This document shows, in pieces, positions 63,040 to 64,000 of a stretch of 64,000 nucleotides of DNA. The notes under the pieces are model-generated. The model worked only from the letters and a program-made list of their open reading frames with translations. It was not told the DNA's origin and ran no database searches. Position 1 is the first letter of the stretch; every line of letters begins with the position of its first letter. Location: contig JACPUE010000007.1 in the NCBI GenBank assembly GCA_016192425.1, positions 25,335 to 89,334 of the forward strand, read 5' to 3'. Source of the stretch: Burkholderiales bacterium (GTDB lineage Bacteria > Pseudomonadota > Gammaproteobacteria > Burkholderiales > Burkholderiaceae_C). The position numbers were made by a program, and so were the translations under genes.

Positions 63040-64000
63040 GCCTGATGCAGTTGCGCCCGGCGCGCTTGGCGTCATAGCAGGCCATGTCAGCCGCGTGGAG
63101 GATGGTCGGCACGTCATGCACGGCGCCATCAAGCACCACCAGGCCGATGCTCACCTCCAGCTGGAAGCTGCGCCCCTGCACGGTGGGCTGCCAGTCCTGC
63201 ACGGCGTGGCGCAGTTGCTCTGCCATGCCGCGCGCATGCGCTTCGGAGCAATCGGGCAGCAGCACGGCAAATTCGTCCCCGCCCAGCCGCGCAATCCACC
63301 CGGCCTTGCGCACCTGGGCCGCCAGCAGCAGGCCAGTCTGGCGCAGCACCTCGTCGCCCGCATCGCGGCCCAGCGCATCGTTGACCACGGTGAAATGGTC
63401 CAGATCCAGAAACAGCAGCACGGCGGTGGGCGGCTGCTCGCCCTCCAAAGGCACGGGCGCGCTGTGGGCCACGCCAGCCATGGCCTGCAGGCGCAGCTCC
63501 AGGCCCTGGCGGTTGTCCAGCCCGGTGAGTACATCGTGCGTCTGCGCCCAGGCGCCCAGGCGGCGCGCCTGGCGCAGCGTGGTGGTTTCTTCCATGAGCC
63601 AGAGCGTGCCGCCCTGGGGGTCGTCGTCGCACACCGGGCGGGCCTGGGCCTGCACCCAGACGGTGCTGCCGTCCTTGCGGCGCAGGCACAGTTCGCCGTC
63701 AATGCGGCCCTGCAGGCCACAGGTGCTGCCCAGGGCCAGGCCCAGCCCGTCGCGTGCCATGGGGGTGCAGACCACCCCTGCCGGACGCCCGCGCAGATCC
63801 GAAGGCTGGTAGCCCAGCATCTGGGCCAGGCGGCGCCCCACGGATTCGAACCGCCCATGGCGCGTGACGGCCACCCCCACCGTGGCGTGCTCCAGCATGG
63901 CCTGCAACTGGTCCTGCACGGTGCGCCAGTGCTGGTGCTGCCGGGCCTGCCGGTCCAGCAAGCCCTCAAAGGCCTGCACGAGCTGGCCCACTTCGCCCCC
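62993..64000 (-). CDS. PAS-GGDEF diguanylate cyclase, 5' end outside the window
   Basis: The frame is open to the right edge, so this is a partial protein of at least 335 residues. The visible N-terminus (GGEVGQLVQAFEGLLDRQ) looks like the end of a HAMP domain, then a PAS domain (LEHATVGVAVTRHGRFESVG ... LRRKDGSTVWVQAQAR), then a GGDEF domain with FLDLDHFTVVNDALG and RLGGDEFAVLL intact. The upstream RxxD inhibitory site is absent, so product inhibition is unlikely. It makes cyclic di-GMP. Its 3' end overlaps the xdhB 3' end by 47 bases. Confidence 0.9.
   Translation of the reverse strand, partial: GGEVGQLVQAFEGLLDRQARQHQHWRTVQDQLQAMLEHATVGVAVTRHGRFESVGRRLAQMLGYQPSDLRGRPAGVVCTPMARDGLGLALGSTCGLQGRIDGELCLRRKDGSTVWVQAQARPVCDDDPQGGTLWLMEETTTLRQARRLGAWAQTHDVLTGLDNRQGLELRLQAMAGVAHSAPVPLEGEQPPTAVLLFLDLDHFTVVNDALGRDAGDEVLRQTGLLLAAQVRKAGWIARLGGDEFAVLLPDCSEAHARGMAEQLRHAVQDWQPTVQGRSFQLEVSIGLVVLDGAVHDVPTILHAADMACYDAKRAGRNCIRLTPVRAAHSPAWRGP

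Overview
This is a GC-rich chromosomal window from a betaproteobacterium of the order Burkholderiales, most likely family Comamonadaceae (Acidovorax-like). The main evidence is gene order: an unbroken minus-strand run from the DUF177 gene, rpmF, plsX, fabHDG, acpP and fabF through rpoE, rseA and a DegQ/MucD protease to lepA, lepB, rnc, era, recO, pdxJ, acpS and nagZ. Protein features such as a Burkholderia-type H-NS protein and a TorF-type porin agree. I saw no rRNA, tRNA, CRISPR array, insertion sequence or prophage. The genus is inference.

Layout. (1) 1-18331, all minus strand: fatty-acid and phospholipid initiation, envelope stress response, secretion, RNA processing and cofactor genes, mostly joined by 1-4 base overlaps. 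(2) 18357-27700: small mixed units (Maf and a tetrapyrrole-methylase-family protein; a MerR regulator with a carboxymuconolactone-decarboxylase-family protein; a ZIP transporter; an epimerase; polA; a TTG-started serine hydrolase). (3) 27884-39446: acnA, an H-NS-like protein, a CNNM/CBS protein, apaH, rhlE, a SulP-STAS-cNMP fusion transporter, dcd and guanine deaminase. (4) 39652-45913: a complete four-gene branched-chain 2-oxoacid dehydrogenase operon (E1alpha, E1beta, E2, E3) and an orphan BMP-family binding protein. (5) 46015-50354: a tightly overlapping five-gene operon in which every product appears exported (DUF2147, TorF-like porin, cytochrome c, Tat-exported sugar-lactone flavoprotein, PLP-fold protein), divergent from a tetR gene. 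(6) 51637-63039: purine functions, namely an adenine-deaminase-type enzyme, a nucleoside-type BMP ABC transporter (ATPase, two permeases, lipoprotein) and divergent xdhAB. (7) The right edge holds a truncated GGDEF protein; the left edge cuts nagZ.

Two repeat families recur. A short palindromic element of about 50 bp, with a GCTAT...ATAGC head and an AGCGCTT...AAGCGCT tail, occurs at least 12 times. Besides intergenic copies, it lies inside coding sequence: in frame within acnA, xdhA and the E2 gene, as the C-terminal tail of acpS, across the start codon of the ZIP gene, and at or beside the stop codons of fabH, guanine deaminase and pdxJ. A second GC-rich multi-hairpin element of about 110 bp occurs three times, each directly after the stop codon of a minus-strand gene (era, acnA, lpdA) in the same orientation.

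The most interesting leads are the repeat-derived peptide insertions in core enzymes, the exported lactone-dehydrogenase-like operon at 46-50 kb, the absence of rseB from its usual place between rseA and the protease gene, and a possible small RNA or attenuator in the lepA leader.
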